The notes beneath the pieces were generated by a model that saw nothing but the letters and a program-made list of their open reading frames with translations, was not told where the DNA came from and ran no database searches. Positions 52,093-62,741 of a stretch of 64,000 nucleotides of DNA are shown piece by piece. The number at the start of each line of letters is the position of its first letter. Within the stretch, counting starts at the first letter, position 1. A program made the translations under genes and the position numbers. This stretch comes from Paralcaligenes sp. KSB-10 (GTDB lineage: Bacteria; Pseudomonadota; Gammaproteobacteria; Burkholderiales; Burkholderiaceae_B). The stretch covers positions 372,001 through 436,000 of the forward strand of contig NZ_CP089848.1 in NCBI RefSeq assembly GCF_021266465.1. Reading direction: 5' to 3'.

Positions 52093-53091
52093 ATGTCAGA
52101 AGGTTCAAGTGGGCGGTACGATGTGCGAATATTGTTCGGACTATGGCTGGTTTTTCTGCTGTTTCCCTGGGTTGCGCCTAACGGCTATATAGTTGGCCTA
52201 GGGGTGATGTTTTGCATCAACCTCATCCTGGTGGCCAGCCTCAACCTTATTATGGGCTACTGCGGGCAAATTTCCCTGTGCCACGGCGGATTCTTTGGGC
52301 TCGGGGCGTATGTCAGCGGTGTGCTTTCCTCCAAATACGGCATACCCGGATTAATCGATATCTTCTGTGCGATGGCATTGACCGCCTTTTCGGCCTTGTT
52401 GGTGGCCTTGCCCACCTTGCGCCTGCGAGGCCACTACCTGGCCATGGCCACACTTGGGTTCAATGCGATTTTGTCGGTATTGTTCGTGGAGCTCGTTGGC
52501 CTGACCGGTGGCCCGAACGGGCTGTCTGGAGTCAATCCTATTCATATTTTTGGGCTTCCCTTCGGTACTGATCGATGGTTTTTCTATTTGGCCTGGATGG
52601 TGAGCCTGCTGGTGATGTGGGGTATTTTGAACCTGGTGCGCTCGAGGGTTGGCCGGGCCATAACCAGTTTGGCCGATAGCGAAATCGGGGCGGCCAGCCT
52701 GGGTATCAATACTTATGGGCTTAAGGTCATGGTGTTTGTGTTGTCCGCGTCCCTGGCGGCGCTGGCAGGCTCTTTGTATGTGCATTACACGCAGTTTGCA
52801 TCACCGGAAACTTTCAATTTTTTCGCATCGGTTTTACTGGTAATGATGGTAGCGGTGGGAGGATGGGGAAAATACTGGGGGCCGTTATTTGGCGCGCTTG
52901 TCTTTACTGTGATACCTGAACTTTTGCAATCCTTTCACGATCTTCAGCTTTTGATCTTTGGCGTAGGCATGATTGCGGTGTTGATGTTCGTGCCGGGAGG
53001 AATTGCCGGAATGCTTGAACGGTTGTGGAGGCGTCGCATCCGTATGAAGGCAGGCGGCGGCATTGCCGCGCCGGAGGTTGGCAATGACTGA
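52093..53091 (+). CDS. LivM-type ABC transporter permease
   Basis: This 332-aa inner-membrane permease is the second half of the channel. Motifs include LNLIMGYCGQISLCHGGFFGLGAYVSG, LRLRGHYLAMATLGFNAIL and the ATPase-contact stretch SLADSEIGAASLGINTYGLKVMVFVLSASLAALAGSLYVHY. ATG 52093 is preferred; a GTG at 52036 would add 19 polar residues before the first helix. The last codons overlap the LivG gene. Confidence 0.92.
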   Translation: MSEGSSGRYDVRILFGLWLVFLLFPWVAPNGYIVGLGVMFCINLILVASLNLIMGYCGQISLCHGGFFGLGAYVSGVLSSKYGIPGLIDIFCAMALTAFSALLVALPTLRLRGHYLAMATLGFNAILSVLFVELVGLTGGPNGLSGVNPIHIFGLPFGTDRWFFYLAWMVSLLVMWGILNLVRSRVGRAITSLADSEIGAASLGINTYGLKVMVFVLSASLAALAGSLYVHYTQFASPETFNFFASVLLVMMVAVGGWGKYWGPLFGALVFTVIPELLQSFHDLQLLIFGVGMIAVLMFVPGGIAGMLERLWRRRIRMKAGGGIAAPEVGND

Positions 53092-53863
53092 CTCGAGCTT
53101 TCTCGCGGTGGACAGGCTCAGCATAAGTTTTGGCGGGCTGGCTGCGCTGTCCGATCTGTCGTTTGGCATGAAGCAGGGTCAGATAAAGGGCTTGATCGGA
53201 CCCAATGGCGCGGGCAAGAGTACTCTGTTCAATATTGTTGCCGGCCTGATTCCTCCAACAACGGGGACTGTCAAATTCAAGGGGCATGAAATCCAGGGTG
53301 TCGCTTCCCATAAGCGCGTAAAAATCGGCATAGCCCGGACCTTTCAAAATCTGCAGATATTTAAAGATTTGACCGTCTTGGAAAATGTAATGGTCGGTTG
53401 TCACGCCCGCTTCCGCTCGGGTTTATGGGCGTGTGTGCTGCGCACTCCCAAGCAGCGCATTGAAGAAGCCCAAATCCGGGCCAGCGCTCATGAAAAGCTG
53501 GATTTATTGGGGTTTGGCCGGAAGGCAAATGTACTGGCGGCGGATCTAAGCTTTGGCGAAGCCAAAATTCTGGAAATCGCCCGCGCGCTTGCCACAAACC
53601 CTGCTTTACTTCTTCTGGACGAGCCGGTTGCCGGAGTGCCGCATGCCGAGGTAGGGCAGGTGGCCGCGGTCATTCGAAATATCAACAGGGATGGGGTCAG
53701 TGTTTTATTGGTCGAACATAATATGAGCTTTGTGATGCAGCTTTGCGACGATATCGTCGTTCTGAATTATGGGAGAAAAATTGCCGAAGGCACCGCCGCC
53801 GCTGTTCGTAGAGATCCTGAAGTTCTGAAAGCATACCTTGGAGAGGATGTCGCCGATGCTTGA
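53084..53863 (+). CDS. LivG-type ABC transporter ATPase
   Basis: This 259-aa ATPase has Walker A GPNGAGKST, signature LSFGEAKILEIARALATNP and Walker B LLLLDEPVAGVP. The LivG-type insert (ARTFQNLQIFKDLTVLENVMVGCHARF) is present. GGAGG lies seven bases before the ATG, which is inside the end of the LivM gene. The ATPase contacts LivH/LivM in the cytoplasm. Confidence 0.94.
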   Translation: MTDSSFLAVDRLSISFGGLAALSDLSFGMKQGQIKGLIGPNGAGKSTLFNIVAGLIPPTTGTVKFKGHEIQGVASHKRVKIGIARTFQNLQIFKDLTVLENVMVGCHARFRSGLWACVLRTPKQRIEEAQIRASAHEKLDLLGFGRKANVLAADLSFGEAKILEIARALATNPALLLLDEPVAGVPHAEVGQVAAVIRNINRDGVSVLLVEHNMSFVMQLCDDIVVLNYGRKIAEGTAAAVRRDPEVLKAYLGEDVADA

Positions 53864-54569
53864 AGTTCGTGACTTATATGCATCGTATGGCGCGGGCGAT
53901 GTCTTGCAAAATATGACCCTGCATGTCCCCGAGAGGCAAATTGGCTGCCTGCTGGGGGCAAACGGCGCGGGCAAGTCCACGACTATGCGCAGCTTGAGCG
54001 GGTTGCTGCGGCCATTGCGGGGCAGCATATTCTTTGAGGGCGAACCGATCGAATCCTTGTCAACCGACGCAATCGTCGCGCGGGGGATCGTGCTGGTTCC
54101 CGAAGGAAGGCGGGTGTTTACGCCTTTGTCGGTTCACGAGAATCTTGAAATGGGCGGGTACAAGCTCCTGCGCGCTCGCCGGCATACCGAATTTCGCCGG
54201 AATATGGATTATGTATTGGGCCTGTTCCCACGTTTGGCAGAACGCGCCAGCCAGGCGGCCGGCACGCTGTCCGGAGGAGAGCAGCAGATGGTGGCTATCG
54301 GCCGGGCCTTGATGAGCAGCCCCCGTCTTCTTATGCTGGACGAGCCTTCCATGGGCTTGGCGCCTTTAGTCGTAAAAGACATTTTTTCCTCTATTCAGCG
54401 CCTGCAGCAGGAAGGCCTGACTTTGTTGATTGCCGAGCAGAACGCCCGCCTTACCCTTAATACGGCAAACTATGGCTACGTATTGCAAGAAGGGACGGTT
54501 GCCTATTCCGGCAGTGCGGAGTCCTTGCGTAACGACACGCGGGTGCAAGCCGCCTATTTGGGGATTTAA
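53856..54569 (+). CDS. LivF-type ABC transporter ATPase
   Basis: This 237-aa ATPase has Walker A GANGAGKST, the LivF hallmark IVLVPEGRRVFTPLSVHENLEMGG, signature LSGGEQQMVAIGRALMSSPRLLMLDEPSMGLAP and a C-terminal VAYSGSAESLRNDTRVQAAYLG. Its start overlaps the stop of the LivG gene by eight bases, so both are translated together. Confidence 0.95.
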   Translation: MLEVRDLYASYGAGDVLQNMTLHVPERQIGCLLGANGAGKSTTMRSLSGLLRPLRGSIFFEGEPIESLSTDAIVARGIVLVPEGRRVFTPLSVHENLEMGGYKLLRARRHTEFRRNMDYVLGLFPRLAERASQAAGTLSGGEQQMVAIGRALMSSPRLLMLDEPSMGLAPLVVKDIFSSIQRLQQEGLTLLIAEQNARLTLNTANYGYVLQEGTVAYSGSAESLRNDTRVQAAYLGI

Positions 54570-54571
54570 GA

Positions 54572-55486
54572 ATGGAAATCAGCCGGATTGAGTCCGCTTT
54601 AATAAGCTCCAATATTGATCCCGCATGCGAAGCTCAATATAACTTGCGTGCCCGGCATCCTGAGCGCACGGAAATCTACAGAGAGTTCGCACATCGCAGC
54701 GCGCAGACACGTCGACGATCAGGAGCCAATCTTGACTTGCGGTACGGTGCAAAGGATGCGAGCGTTCTGGATTTGTTCGTTCCAGAAAACGGGAGCCGCC
54801 CCCCATTATTGATCTTTATTCATGGCGGATACTGGCGCGCATTGGATAAACACGATTTTTCCTTCATTGCGGACGCCTATCTGTCGCAAGGAGTCGCGGT
54901 TGCCATGCCCAATTATGATTTGGCGCCGCAGGCGACGGTCAGTGACATCGTGGCCCAGGTGTGCGATTCGGTTTCATGGCTGGCCGAGCATGGCGAAAGC
55001 TTGGGCTACGACGACAACCGTATCGTGATTTCAGGGCACTCCGCAGGCGGGCATATGGCCGCCAGGGCGATTTGTCGCGAGCACATACCTCTACTCGCCG
55101 GCAAATTGCTGGGCTATGTCGGCCTCAGCGCTTTGTTCGATCTGGAGCCTTTGCTGTCTACTTCAATCAATAATGACTTGAATATGTCTGCGCAGGAAGC
55201 TCAAAAATGGAGCTTGTACGGCAACCAGGGCTTATTCGATATCCCCATGCTGCTGGCTGTCGGAGAACTGGAAACCCAAGGCTTCCAGAAACAGAGCTTG
55301 GATTTTTCCAGGTTTTGCGAAAAAAATGGTCATCAAGTGGAAAATATGGTGGTGCCGCAACGCAATCACTTTGATTTGCTCATGGATTTCGCTTCCGGTT
55401 CCAACACAACGAGTCCATTGTTCGATAAAACCATGGGCATGTTTCGCAAACCGGGCAATCAACCAGATTTACATGGAGAACCCTAA
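54572..55486 (+). CDS. Alpha/beta hydrolase, kynurenine formamidase/BD-FAE-like
   Basis: This 304-aa cytoplasmic hydrolase has the oxyanion motif HGGYWRALDKHDFSF, typical of arylformamidases and the HSL-like esterase group, and the nucleophile elbow ISGHSAGGHMAAR (Ser). The catalytic His is probably in VPQRNHFDLL. Its place after the transporter genes (2-bp gap) suggests it cleaves an amide, ester or formyl group in the imported compound or its oxidation product. The substrate is not known. Confidence 0.85.
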   Translation: MEISRIESALISSNIDPACEAQYNLRARHPERTEIYREFAHRSAQTRRRSGANLDLRYGAKDASVLDLFVPENGSRPPLLIFIHGGYWRALDKHDFSFIADAYLSQGVAVAMPNYDLAPQATVSDIVAQVCDSVSWLAEHGESLGYDDNRIVISGHSAGGHMAARAICREHIPLLAGKLLGYVGLSALFDLEPLLSTSINNDLNMSAQEAQKWSLYGNQGLFDIPMLLAVGELETQGFQKQSLDFSRFCEKNGHQVENMVVPQRNHFDLLMDFASGSNTTSPLFDKTMGMFRKPGNQPDLHGEP

Positions 55487-55890
55487 TGAGCATGCAAGCT
55501 CTTAATCCGCCGCAGGTAGGCGAACCGCTTGGCCCCTATAGCCAGGGCATTTTGACCGGCGGTTCCGGTCAGTGGCTGCATATTGCCGGTCAAGTAGGGG
55601 TGCGGCCAGACGGCAGCGTGGCCGAAGGATTTTCGGAGCAGGCCGATATAGCATGGTCGAACATCCAGGAAATTCTACGAACAGCGGGAATGACAGTTGC
55701 TCATCTTGTCAAGGTTGTGACGTATATCACCGACGAAGCCGAGCTTTCTTTGCTGGGCCCCGTCCGTTTGAAATACCTTGGCGATGCGCGTCCTGCATCC
55801 ACATTGATTGTCGCCAAAGCCCTTGCCCGGCCTGAGTGGAAGGTGGAAGTGGATGTGGTCGCATTCATGTCCCTGCCTGGTGAAATATAG
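55486..55890 (+). CDS. RidA-family protein (YjgF/UK114)
   Basis: This 134-aa protein of the Rid superfamily typically hydrolyses enamine or imine intermediates and releases ammonia. It has VGEPLGPYSQGILTGGSGQWLHIAGQVGVRPDGS, and ARPASTLIVAKALARPEWKVEVDVVAF, whose Arg is at the position of the substrate-carboxylate Arg of RidA. Its ATG overlaps the hydrolase stop (TAATG). Presence at the end of the operon hints that an imine or enamine is produced in the pathway. Confidence 0.88.
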   Translation: MSMQALNPPQVGEPLGPYSQGILTGGSGQWLHIAGQVGVRPDGSVAEGFSEQADIAWSNIQEILRTAGMTVAHLVKVVTYITDEAELSLLGPVRLKYLGDARPASTLIVAKALARPEWKVEVDVVAFMSLPGEI

Positions 55891-55893
55891 AAA

Positions 55894-55931
55894 CGACCGG
55901 CCACTGCGGCAACAAGGCGTAGTGTCGGTCG
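55894..55931. terminator. Hairpin after the RidA gene
   Basis: The dyad CGACCG...CGGTCG with an extended CACT/AGTG pairing lies just past the RidA stop, between convergent genes. No T run follows, so it is a weak terminator candidate. Confidence 0.4.
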
Positions 55932-55968
55932 TTGGCAAGGCCTCTTCTGCATCGAGGCATGGCAAGCT

Positions 55969-56976
55969 TTACTCTATGCTGAGCTTGGAGTCTTTTATCA
56001 ACGCGGCAAAGCGTTGCGTGTCGTTGCTGATCTGCTGTTTCATTTGTTCGGGAGTATCGCCTATGGGCTCGGCGCCTATGTCCGCCATGCGTTTGCCGAA
56101 TTCGGGCGAGTGAATGATCCGGACCATTTCGGCATTGAGCTTGCTTACGATGTCTTTGGGTGTGCCCGCGGGCGCCAGAACGCCGAACCAGGTGCCGAAG
56201 TCGAAATTCTTCATGCCGGCTTCTTCAAGTGTCGGGACGTCCGGCAGCGCAGAAGAGCGCTTGGCGGTGGTCACGGCCAGGGCGCGCAGCTTGCCGCTTT
56301 GAATATGCGGCAGCACCGGTGTGACGGTGTCGAAAGACATGGAAATCTGCCCGCCGATCAGATCGGTGGTCAAGGGGCCGCTGCCCTTATAAGGCACATG
56401 CAAGAGCTCGACTCCGCCCTGGTTGGCAAATTGCGTACCGATCAGGTGCTGCAAGGTGCCGTAGCCATTGGAGCCGAAGGCCATCTTGCCTGCCGCGGCC
56501 TTGGCCAGAGCCAGCAGTTCCTTGACATTTGAGGCCTTGGTGCTTGCGTTGATCACCAGGACGTTGGGCACCAGCGCAACCGTTGTGATGGGCTCAAAAC
56601 TTTTTTGGAAATCGTAGGGCAGTTTTTTATAGAAACTCGTTGCGATGGTGTGATGCACCGCCCCCATCAGCAGCGTGTAGCCGTCGGGTTTCGCCCTTGC
56701 GACCAGATCCGCGCCCAGCGTGGCGCCGGCTCCCGGCTTGTTCTCCACAATCACGGGCTGGCCCAGGGCCTTGGACAACTTGTCTCCCAGCGAGCGCGCC
56801 AGCACATCGGTGGTTCCGCCGGCCGCAAAAGGAACGACCAGGCTGATTGGTTTGCTGGGCCATGTGTCGGCCAGCGCCGAGGTCCCGAACAATGTCGATG
56901 CGCCGATCAATCCCAGCATCAGCATTGAGCGCTGGAAGGTACGTGCGGCGGTGTTGCGTAAAGATCTGGATTGCAT
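55969..56976 (-). CDS. Bug-family periplasmic substrate receptor
   Basis: This TctC-like receptor is 335 aa from ATG 56976, which has GGAGA upstream. The signal region ends near SALAD (about residue 37). It has WPSKPISLVVPFAAGGTTDVLARSLGDKLSKALG and VENKPGAGATLGADLVARAKPDGYT. It follows the dehydrogenase gene on the same strand with an 82-bp gap, so its ligand may be a tartrate- or malate-like dicarboxylate. Confidence 0.9.
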   Translation of the reverse strand: MQSRSLRNTAARTFQRSMLMLGLIGASTLFGTSALADTWPSKPISLVVPFAAGGTTDVLARSLGDKLSKALGQPVIVENKPGAGATLGADLVARAKPDGYTLLMGAVHHTIATSFYKKLPYDFQKSFEPITTVALVPNVLVINASTKASNVKELLALAKAAAGKMAFGSNGYGTLQHLIGTQFANQGGVELLHVPYKGSGPLTTDLIGGQISMSFDTVTPVLPHIQSGKLRALAVTTAKRSSALPDVPTLEEAGMKNFDFGTWFGVLAPAGTPKDIVSKLNAEMVRIIHSPEFGKRMADIGAEPIGDTPEQMKQQISNDTQRFAALIKDSKLSIE

Positions 56977-57058
56977 GGTGTGTCTCCCCGTATTTATAAG
57001 TATGCAGCGACAAATTCCTGAAGCCGCCGTTGATGCGGATTGCATCAGGAAAATCGTG

Positions 57059-58150
57059 TCAGGCCGCTCGATGCCTGGCGCGGCCGGCTGCGATCTGCTC
57101 GCAGACCGCCTGGGTGACTTGAACGGTCGTGGCCGTGCCCCCCAGGTCGCGGGTGTGCAGCCCCGGGTTGGCAGTGATGTGCTCGATGGCCTGCATGACG
57201 CGGGCGGCCGCGGCCGTTTCTCCCAGGTGCTCGAGCAGCATCACCACCGACCAGAATGTTCCAACCGGATTGGCCAGGCCTTTGCCCATGATGTCGAATG
57301 CGGAGCCGTGTATGGGCTCGAACATGGATGGATAGCGGCGCTCCGGGTCGATATTGCCGGTGGGTGCAATGCCCAGGCTGCCCGCCAGGGCAGCGGCCAG
57401 GTCGCTCAGTATGTCGGCATGCAGGTTGGTGGCAACGAGTGTGTCCAGCGTGGCGGGGCGATTCACCATGCGGGCAGTCGCGGCGTCCACCAGTTCTTTG
57501 TCCCATGTCACGTCGGGGAATTCTTTGGCCACTTGTGCCGCGATTTCGTCCCACATGACCATGGCATGGCGCTGGGCATTGGACTTGGTGATGACTGTCA
57601 GCAATTTGCGCGGGCGCGACTGGGCCAGCCTGAAGGCGAAGCGCAGTATGCGTTCCACGCCGACGCGCGTCATGATAGACACATCGGTGGCGGCCTCGAT
57701 GGGGTGTCCTTGATGCACGCGTCCGCCCACACCGGAATATTCGCCTTCGGAATTTTCGCGCACAATGACCCAGTTGAGATCATCCGGCGTGCAGCGTTTG
57801 AGCGGGGCATCGATGCCAGGCAAAATGCGGGTAGGGCGCACATTGGCGTATTGGTCGAAGCCCTGGCATATTTTCAGGCGCAGGCCCCACAGGGTGATGT
57901 GATCCGCAATGTCCGGATCGCCGGCGGAACCGAACAATATGGCATCCTTGTTGCGCAGCGCGTCCAGGCCATCTTCAGGCATCATCAGGCCGTGTTTGCG
58001 GTAGTAATCGCCGCCCCAGTCGAAGTTTTCGAATTCGAACGCAAATGCACCGTCGGCACCGGCCAGCGCTTCGAGCACTTGCCGGCCGGCGGGTATGACT
58101 TCCTTGCCGATGCCGTCGCCGGGAATTGTGGCAATTCGGTATGTTTTCAT
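57059..58150 (-). CDS. Tartrate / D-malate dehydrogenase-type decarboxylase
   Basis: This 363-aa NAD-dependent oxidative decarboxylase of the isopropylmalate/isocitrate family is close to TtuC and DmlA. It has IPGDGIGKEVIPAG, the arginine and Asp set in ANVRPTRILPG and VIVRENSEGEYSGVGGR, VITKSNAQRH (Lys), ATNLHADILSDLAAALAGSLGIAP (Asp residues binding metal) and PSMFEPIHGSAFDI. Whether it prefers tartrate or D-malate is not decidable. A divergent LysR gene probably regulates it. Confidence 0.92.
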   Translation of the reverse strand: MKTYRIATIPGDGIGKEVIPAGRQVLEALAGADGAFAFEFENFDWGGDYYRKHGLMMPEDGLDALRNKDAILFGSAGDPDIADHITLWGLRLKICQGFDQYANVRPTRILPGIDAPLKRCTPDDLNWVIVRENSEGEYSGVGGRVHQGHPIEAATDVSIMTRVGVERILRFAFRLAQSRPRKLLTVITKSNAQRHAMVMWDEIAAQVAKEFPDVTWDKELVDAATARMVNRPATLDTLVATNLHADILSDLAAALAGSLGIAPTGNIDPERRYPSMFEPIHGSAFDIMGKGLANPVGTFWSVVMLLEHLGETAAAARVMQAIEHITANPGLHTRDLGGTATTVQVTQAVCEQIAAGRARHRAA

Positions 58151-58263
58151 GCGGTTCTCCGTAAAGACTGGATTTCTATGCTTGAACTATAGAAGGAAAT
58201 TGGTACAAAATAGATGTCTGCAGTGAATCCATCCTTAACCTGTATTTAACAATCGGCACGCCC

Positions 58264-59172
58264 ATGAGTTCTGGCACCCATCCTTCGGAGCTCTTCTTTT
58301 TCTCCACGCTTGTGTCATGCGGGACCCTAAGCGCCGCGGCGCGAGACCTTGGCATCACGACGCCCGCGGTCAGCAAGCGCCTGGGGCTGATGGAAGGGCG
58401 GCTGGGGGTGCCTCTGCTTACCCGCACTACCCGGCGTATGCACCTGACTCCCGAAGGCGAGCTTTACCTGGCCCATGCGCGCCGCATCTTGGCCGATATC
58501 GATGACATGGAACAGTTGCTGGGCCGTTCGCGAGCCGAACCGAAAGGTTTGCTGCGAGTGAATGCCTCGCCTGGATTTGGGCGCAGCCATATTGCACCAT
58601 TGATCTCCCGTTTTATATTCAAGCATCCCGAAGTAGAGGTGCAACTGCAATTGTCGGTGAATCCGCCGCCTTTCAGCGAAGACGCGTTCGATGTGTGCAT
58701 ACGCTTCGGCGAGCCGCCCGATGCGAGGATTGTCGCGCGCCGCCTGGCGGCAAACAGGCGCCTGCTGTGCGCATCGCCCAAATACCTTGCTCTTCACGAT
58801 GCGCCTCAAACTCCGGGCGATCTGGCCATGCATAATTGCATAGGGATACGCCAGGGCGATGAAGCCTATGGGGTTTGGCGCCTGACTACCGGGAGCGGCA
58901 ACGCGCGCAAGACCGAGACTATCAAGATCAAGGGAAATCTGACGGCCAATGATGGTGAAGTGGCCGTCAATTGGGCGCTGGATGGCCACGGCATTCTGAT
59001 GCGGGCGGAATGGGACATTGCTCCGTATCTGAGCAGCGGTCGGCTGGTGCAGGTGCTGCCTGAATACCAGACGCCGGACGCGGATATCTACGCGGTATAT
59101 CCTCAGCGGCATCAGCTTTCGGCGCGCATACGCACCTTTGTCGATTTTGCAGTACAGTCTTTTGCCCGATAG
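58264..59172 (+). CDS. LysR-family regulator (DmlR-like)
   Basis: This 302-aa LTTR is divergent from the tartrate/D-malate-type dehydrogenase gene (113-bp gap) and resembles DmlR-type regulators. The HTH is LSAAARDLGITTPAVSKRLGLMEGRLGVPLLTRTTRRMHLTPEG. The effector domain begins GLLRVNASPGFGRSHIAPLISRF. It probably activates the dehydrogenase-Bug unit. Confidence 0.9.
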   Translation: MSSGTHPSELFFFSTLVSCGTLSAAARDLGITTPAVSKRLGLMEGRLGVPLLTRTTRRMHLTPEGELYLAHARRILADIDDMEQLLGRSRAEPKGLLRVNASPGFGRSHIAPLISRFIFKHPEVEVQLQLSVNPPPFSEDAFDVCIRFGEPPDARIVARRLAANRRLLCASPKYLALHDAPQTPGDLAMHNCIGIRQGDEAYGVWRLTTGSGNARKTETIKIKGNLTANDGEVAVNWALDGHGILMRAEWDIAPYLSSGRLVQVLPEYQTPDADIYAVYPQRHQLSARIRTFVDFAVQSFAR

Positions 59173-59251
59173 CGTTGCGGGCCGCGCTATCTTGCCGGGT
59201 CGCCTTCTTCGTCCGGGCCTGAAAAAACACTCTTTGAGCAGAATTTCACTT

Positions 59252-59911
59252 ATGTCCGAAAACTCCGAAACGACAGGCCTGTTCTCCGACGAGCACCGCA
59301 CCGCGCGCTGTATCTGGTGCCAGGCAAGCCCCGCTTATCAGCATTATCACGATCACGAGTGGGGGTTTCCCGTGGTGGACGATCGTGGCTTGTTCGAAAA
59401 GGTCTGCCTGGAGGGTTTTCAGGCCGGCCTCAGTTGGCTGACCATCCTGAACAAGCGGGAATCCTTTCGCCGGGCGTTTGCCGGCTTCGACATGGACAAG
59501 GTGGCCCGTTTTGATCAACAGGATGTAACCCGGCTGCTGGCCGATGCCGGTATCGTCCGCCATAAAGGCAAAATCGAATCCACCATCAACAATGCGAAGA
59601 GGGCGCTCGAACTACGTGACGAGTTCGGTTCGCTTGCCGCCTTTTTCTGGCGTTTCGAGCCCGATTCCCAAGGCCGGCCGGATCGTATTACCTATGATGC
59701 GCTAAGGGCGATGACCACTTCGCCCGAGTCGGTGGCATTGTCCAAAGATCTGAAGAAGCGCGGCTGGAGCTTTGTCGGGCCGACAACCATGTATGCCCTG
59801 ATGCAGGCCATGGGCCTGGTCAATGATCATATTGACGGTTGCAGCGTACGGGAAGCCGCGCTGGCAGCCCGCATTGCCTTGCGATCTCAGGGAGTCAGGC
59901 GGCAGCCCTGA
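59252..59911 (+). CDS. tagI: DNA-3-methyladenine glycosylase I
   Basis: This 219-aa HhH-type glycosylase removes 3-methyladenine from alkylated DNA. Zn ligands are expected at Cys (ARCIWCQASP) and His (YHDHEWGFP) near the N-terminus, and His/Cys in the C-terminal NDHIDGCSVRE. The middle has LFEKVCLEGFQAGLSWLTILNKRESFRRAF with the catalytic Glu and aromatic pocket. It starts at 59252; an upstream frame overlapping the LysR gene is not needed. It overlaps the MFS gene tail-to-tail by 17 bases. Confidence 0.93.
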   Translation: MSENSETTGLFSDEHRTARCIWCQASPAYQHYHDHEWGFPVVDDRGLFEKVCLEGFQAGLSWLTILNKRESFRRAFAGFDMDKVARFDQQDVTRLLADAGIVRHKGKIESTINNAKRALELRDEFGSLAAFFWRFEPDSQGRPDRITYDALRAMTTSPESVALSKDLKKRGWSFVGPTTMYALMQAMGLVNDHIDGCSVREAALAARIALRSQGVRRQP

Positions 59912-61160
59912 GCAAGCCCGGGCCGCGTTGTGAACGGTACAGCAGGAAACCGACGATGCCGACGTTGAGCAGGTTCCAGCCTATGCCGTTCAGGAATGCC
60001 GCGTGATACGAATAGCTCAGGTCGTAAATCACGCCCGATAGCCAGCCGCCCAATGCCATGCCGAACAGCGTGGCCATGAGTATGGTGCCGACTCGTGCGC
60101 CGGCTTCTTTGGGGGTGAAGTATTCGCGCACGATCACCGCGTACGCAGGCACGATGCCGCCCTGAAACAGGCCGAACATGCCGGAGATCACGTACAGCGA
60201 CACTATGCTCTTGTAATTCAGGAACAGCAGCAAGGCGGCTCCCTGCAATACCGAACCCAGCAGCAGGGTGCGCAATCCGCCGATATGATCGGAGATCCAG
60301 CCGGAGACCAGGCGGCTGACGATGCCCAGCCCCAGCATGAGCGACAGCATTTCCGCGCCGCGAGCCGGGCCGAAGCCCAGGTCGCCGCAATAGGCCACGA
60401 TATGCACCTGCGGCATTGCCATGGCCACGCAACAGGCCACGCCGGCCACGCATAGCAAGGCTTGGAGCGCCCCGGGCGAAAGCCCCAGGGGGCGTTTCGG
60501 GTCTACGCGGGCCAGTTCCTGTTTAATCCGTGCGGATAACTGTGTGGATGATCGGGCCGAGGCGGTCGAGTTGGGAGGGCGCCGGCGAAACACGGCGGCC
60601 AGGGGCAACATGCTCAGCATGCAGAATACCCCAACGCCAATATATGTTTGGCGCCAGCCGGCCGTTTCGGTAAAGTGCTGCATGATAGGCGGCCATACGG
60701 CACCCGCCACATAAACGCCGCTCATGCAGATGGCCACCGCAATACCGCGGCGCCGCGTGAACCACTGCGAAGTATCGGCCACCAGCGGCGCGAAGCTTGC
60801 CGAGGTTCCGAGCAAGCCGATCAGCAGGGCTTGCGCCAGGTTGAACACCCACAAGTGGCTGGCCGTGCCCGCCACGATAAAACCCAGGCCCAGGCCCAGC
60901 GTGCCGACCACTAGAGGGATGACGACTCCGAAGCGGTCCGACAGCTTGCCCATCAGGATACCGCCCAGGCCGAAGCCAACCATGGTCAGCGTATAGGGCA
61001 GGGAAGCATCGGCCCGGCTTACCGCGAACTCTTCCTGGATGCGCGGCAGCACGACAATGACCGAATACATGCCCGATCCGCCTATGGTCATCAGCAGCAG
61101 CGATACGATCAGCCGAGCCCAGGCATAAGGGGATTCGGTGTCTGCCGCCGGCGCGGGCAC
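59895..61160 (-). CDS. MFS transporter
   Basis: This 421-aa permease has about 12 TM helices. The MFS loop 2-3 motif is GGILMGKLSDRFGVVIPLVVG and its second-half repeat is RLVSGWISDHIGGLRTLLLG. It resembles the anion/carboxylate-type (OFA-like) group only loosely, so the substrate is unknown. It lies just downstream of argG on the same strand, with two bases between them, and may be cotranscribed. Confidence 0.9.
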   Translation of the reverse strand: MPAPAADTESPYAWARLIVSLLLMTIGGSGMYSVIVVLPRIQEEFAVSRADASLPYTLTMVGFGLGGILMGKLSDRFGVVIPLVVGTLGLGLGFIVAGTASHLWVFNLAQALLIGLLGTSASFAPLVADTSQWFTRRRGIAVAICMSGVYVAGAVWPPIMQHFTETAGWRQTYIGVGVFCMLSMLPLAAVFRRRPPNSTASARSSTQLSARIKQELARVDPKRPLGLSPGALQALLCVAGVACCVAMAMPQVHIVAYCGDLGFGPARGAEMLSLMLGLGIVSRLVSGWISDHIGGLRTLLLGSVLQGAALLLFLNYKSIVSLYVISGMFGLFQGGIVPAYAVIVREYFTPKEAGARVGTILMATLFGMALGGWLSGVIYDLSYSYHAAFLNGIGWNLLNVGIVGFLLYRSQRGPGLLRAAA

Positions 61161-61161
61161 G

Positions 61162-62523
<1,362 letters not shown>

Positions 62524-62741
62524 TCATTTGAGTAGTGGCGTCTTCCCGGCAGCCGGTTGCAAGAATTACCCCGGACCGCAGCCAGACGCCATTGTACGCG
62601 GTCGACGTGGCGCCAACAACGAATCAGGCCTGCCAGGGGTGATCCGCGAGTTTCGCGCCTGATGAAAGCGTACAGGCTTTGTTTTATGGCAGGCGGTTGG
62701 GTGCCGCTTCAGAGCGGCACCCGGTGCGGGATCAGCGTGAA

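Noticed and set aside
56720-58192. A 490-codon plus-strand frame antisense to the dehydrogenase and Bug genes
   Set aside because: It lies opposite two clear genes and has no recognisable features.
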